From Gracilaria gracilis (taxonomy: Eukaryota > Rhodophyta > Florideophyceae > Gracilariales > Gracilariaceae): DNA of 64,000 nucleotides. The position numbers and the translations under genes were made by a program. Positions 62,524-64,000 of this stretch are shown here, in pieces (position 1 is the first letter of the stretch; every line of letters begins with the position of its first letter). A model generated the notes under the pieces. That model saw only the letters and a program-made list of their open reading frames with translations, was not told the origin of the DNA and made no database searches. The DNA lies in assembly GCA_030374805.1 (NCBI GenBank), contig JARGSG010000132.1, positions 62,001 to 126,000 on the forward strand. Reading direction: 5' to 3'.

Positions 62524-64000
62524 TCATGTGCGGTCGGGTGATAATGACGACGACACTAGACGCGATAAGAAAGTCTCGAGCATTTCCATCTTAAGCACAA
62601 TTGTAGAGTCAGCCCTTTGAGGCTCGGCGTATCCATCCCGTAAGACAGATGCCACTACTTCGTCCCATTTTGGCAGTGAGATATACTCACTTCCTCGACC
62701 CAAGTATCCGTGACCAGAAGAGTGATTGCGAGTTACAAACCCTTGCTGAATCATAACCGAAGTAGCGCGTCCGACGTCAATGACGGTTACAAGACCCGCT
62801 CCACCTCGAGCGTCAACGTCTATTGCGTGAGCGATGGGGGGGTTCCGTGGAGTTTGTCTACCGTGGGTCATTGCAGTACCAGGAGTATTTCCTCGGTCAG
62901 GAACGCCACCAAACATTGCGCGCACTCTAAGGGCAGTTAGGAAGCGGATTCTACCATTCCCCCTTTCTCTCACTGCACTCTCCGCTGCTGCAGCTACAGG
63001 ACATGCTCTTTCTAGTAAACCTGCAAGAATTCCTCCAACCTGACCACCCGAAGCATCAAGTGCCTCTTCAATATATGGTGCTAGTTGGTCCATTGTCGGC
63101 TTCGTGGGCGAAAACGATAGACTGAAGCCACCGCTGTTTCCCTTCGAATAGACGTATTCCACCGTTGCAGTGTACTGTGGTTTTGGAGGGGGCACACCAG
63201 GAGTATTCAAGCCTTGGTTCGGCCCATATGGTCCTATTCCAACGACAATGCGTACTGGTGAGCGGCGTATCACCCTGTAGAACCGCGATGGAGGAACACC
63301 TCTAGCAAGTGCTGCGGCCGTTCGCGCTCGGGTCAAGTCACGGAAGAAGCTGCAAACCGACTCCGGATTTGCTGATGGGTACGTGAACGTCAATTGAGAT
63401 CCTGTACATGACACTCCAACAGACCACAGATTCCCAGTTTCTCGGGATTTTGAGTTAGTAGGCGGTTTAGATCTTCCAGCCGGGGTAACGGCAGAATCAG
63501 TACTGTCAAATATAGAAGGCAGTAACGACAACCTTACTTGCCAGACATCATAGCCTCGAAGCAGAAGTTCTGCTCTCCTTACTGGGAGTGGCTCACACTT
63601 CACGCGAAGCAGGACGCGGGATGCAGATTCAAGATGCAAGTCGCTGTCTTCGCTCGTTCGCATGTGGTGCATCTGGGCAAAAACACTCGCTCTGTAGAAC
63701 GCCCGGATAAGAGAGTCACGCTTCAATCGCCTTTCCACAACCTCTCTCGTCAAAGCCCATGCCGCAGCCGCAGCTGCCGTACCGCTGTATCTGTCGATGC
63801 TATCTGTCTCTGTGTTTTGAACGGATCGGGATGTTGTTTTGCAACCCTCTTCATCTCGGGCACCAATTCGCCAATCTCCCCCGGCAAATGAACTTTCTTG
63901 TATGAAGACCAAAGAATCGCTGGTTGTCGCGTAAGTCAATCGCGGACGTTTTGAGGACCCGTTTCTGTCAAATCCACGCGAACTTGCTGTGCGGTATCTC
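62524..64000 (-). CDS. Partial gene, possible Mediator subunit MED14-like (5' part beyond the right edge)
   Basis: The frame ending at 62524 is open past 63939 to the window edge, so at least 491 residues of the C-terminal part are present and the start is outside. Features: a helical AAAAWALTREVVERRLKRDS, a LLLRGYDVWQVRLSLLPSIF strand block, SVCSFFRDLTRARTAAAL, a strand-rich QYTATVEYVYSKGNSGGFSL followed by PYIEEALDASGGQV.GILAGLLERACP, and IDVDARGGAGLVTVIDVG. This alternation resembles the repeated domains of MED14/RGR1, a scaffold of Mediator bridging middle and tail. The assignment is tentative; a different large nuclear scaffold is possible. Confidence 0.4.
   Translation of the reverse strand, partial: RYRTASSRGFDRNGSSKRPRLTYATTSDSLVFIQESSFAGGDWRIGARDEEGCKTTSRSVQNTETDSIDRYSGTAAAAAAWALTREVVERRLKRDSLIRAFYRASVFAQMHHMRTSEDSDLHLESASRVLLRVKCEPLPVRRAELLLRGYDVWQVRLSLLPSIFDSTDSAVTPAGRSKPPTNSKSRETGNLWSVGVSCTGSQLTFTYPSANPESVCSFFRDLTRARTAAALARGVPPSRFYRVIRRSPVRIVVGIGPYGPNQGLNTPGVPPPKPQYTATVEYVYSKGNSGGFSLSFSPTKPTMDQLAPYIEEALDASGGQVGGILAGLLERACPVAAAAESAVRERGNGRIRFLTALRVRAMFGGVPDRGNTPGTAMTHGRQTPRNPPIAHAIDVDARGGAGLVTVIDVGRATSVMIQQGFVTRNHSSGHGYLGRGSEYISLPKWDEVVASVLRDGYAEPQRADSTIVLKMEMLETFLSRLVSSSLSPDRT

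Noticed and set aside
1..64000. CRISPR arrays, bacterial operons or prophage
   Set aside because: No evenly spaced repeat-spacer series and no prokaryotic gene organisation; the gene content is eukaryotic nuclear.

Overview
The window looks like nuclear DNA of an intron-poor photosynthetic eukaryote, most probably a red alga (inference). Most housekeeping genes are single open frames, and only three or four contain introns that I can place (GT...AG, 78 to about 1000 bp). Three proteins start with MAFV or MAFI followed by a plastid-type leader. There is also a lumenal protein with a Tat-type signal, a RETICULATA-like plastid protein and a Golgi-type sulfotransferase. No bacterial operon structure is present.

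Layout. 0-9.1 kb is a graveyard of decayed mobile elements: a Plavaka/KDZ-like transposase relic, unassigned open frames, a chromodomain relic, and a Ty3/gypsy-like relic (gag, zinc knuckles, protease) on the minus strand. 9.15-20.6 kb is a nest of three DNA transposons laid end to end and separated by CTAG: a Mutator-like element with 1.4-kb terminal inverted repeats, then two divergent piggyBac-superfamily elements with an 18-bp palindrome near their ends. 20.6-21.9 kb is non-coding and hairpin-rich. 21.9-28.3 kb is a GC-rich island with a bZIP-like gene, a C2H2 zinc-finger gene, two tandem membrane-anchored trypsin-like protease genes and the start of a SART3/Prp24-like gene.

30-39.8 kb is gene-dense: mitochondrial ribosomal mS37-like (spliced), fibrillarin, RETICULATA-related, AFG1/ZapE-like ATPase, a thylakoid-lumen four-helix protein, tRNA-Ser(GCU) and a sulfotransferase. 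40.8-43 kb has a probable spliced plastid-targeted gene overlapping several LINE 3'-end fragments. 43.6-56.4 kb holds a C2H2 factor with a duplicated acidic motif, the NVL/Rix7 AAA-ATPase, a plastid phosphoglycolate-phosphatase-like HAD enzyme, a type I membrane protein with three Cys-pair repeats, and an Na/Ca exchanger. 58-64 kb holds a decayed secreted carbohydrate-binding-like gene, a ZUP1-type deubiquitinase and the 3' part of a possible MED14 gene that runs off the window.

The genes do not form one pathway. Themes that recur are ribosome and RNP biogenesis (fibrillarin, NVL, mS37, SART3) and plastid function. The most unusual parts are the CTAG-bounded transposon nest with its palindromes and the pair of transmembrane trypsins in the GC island. 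All gene names rest on motif recognition by eye; no search was run.
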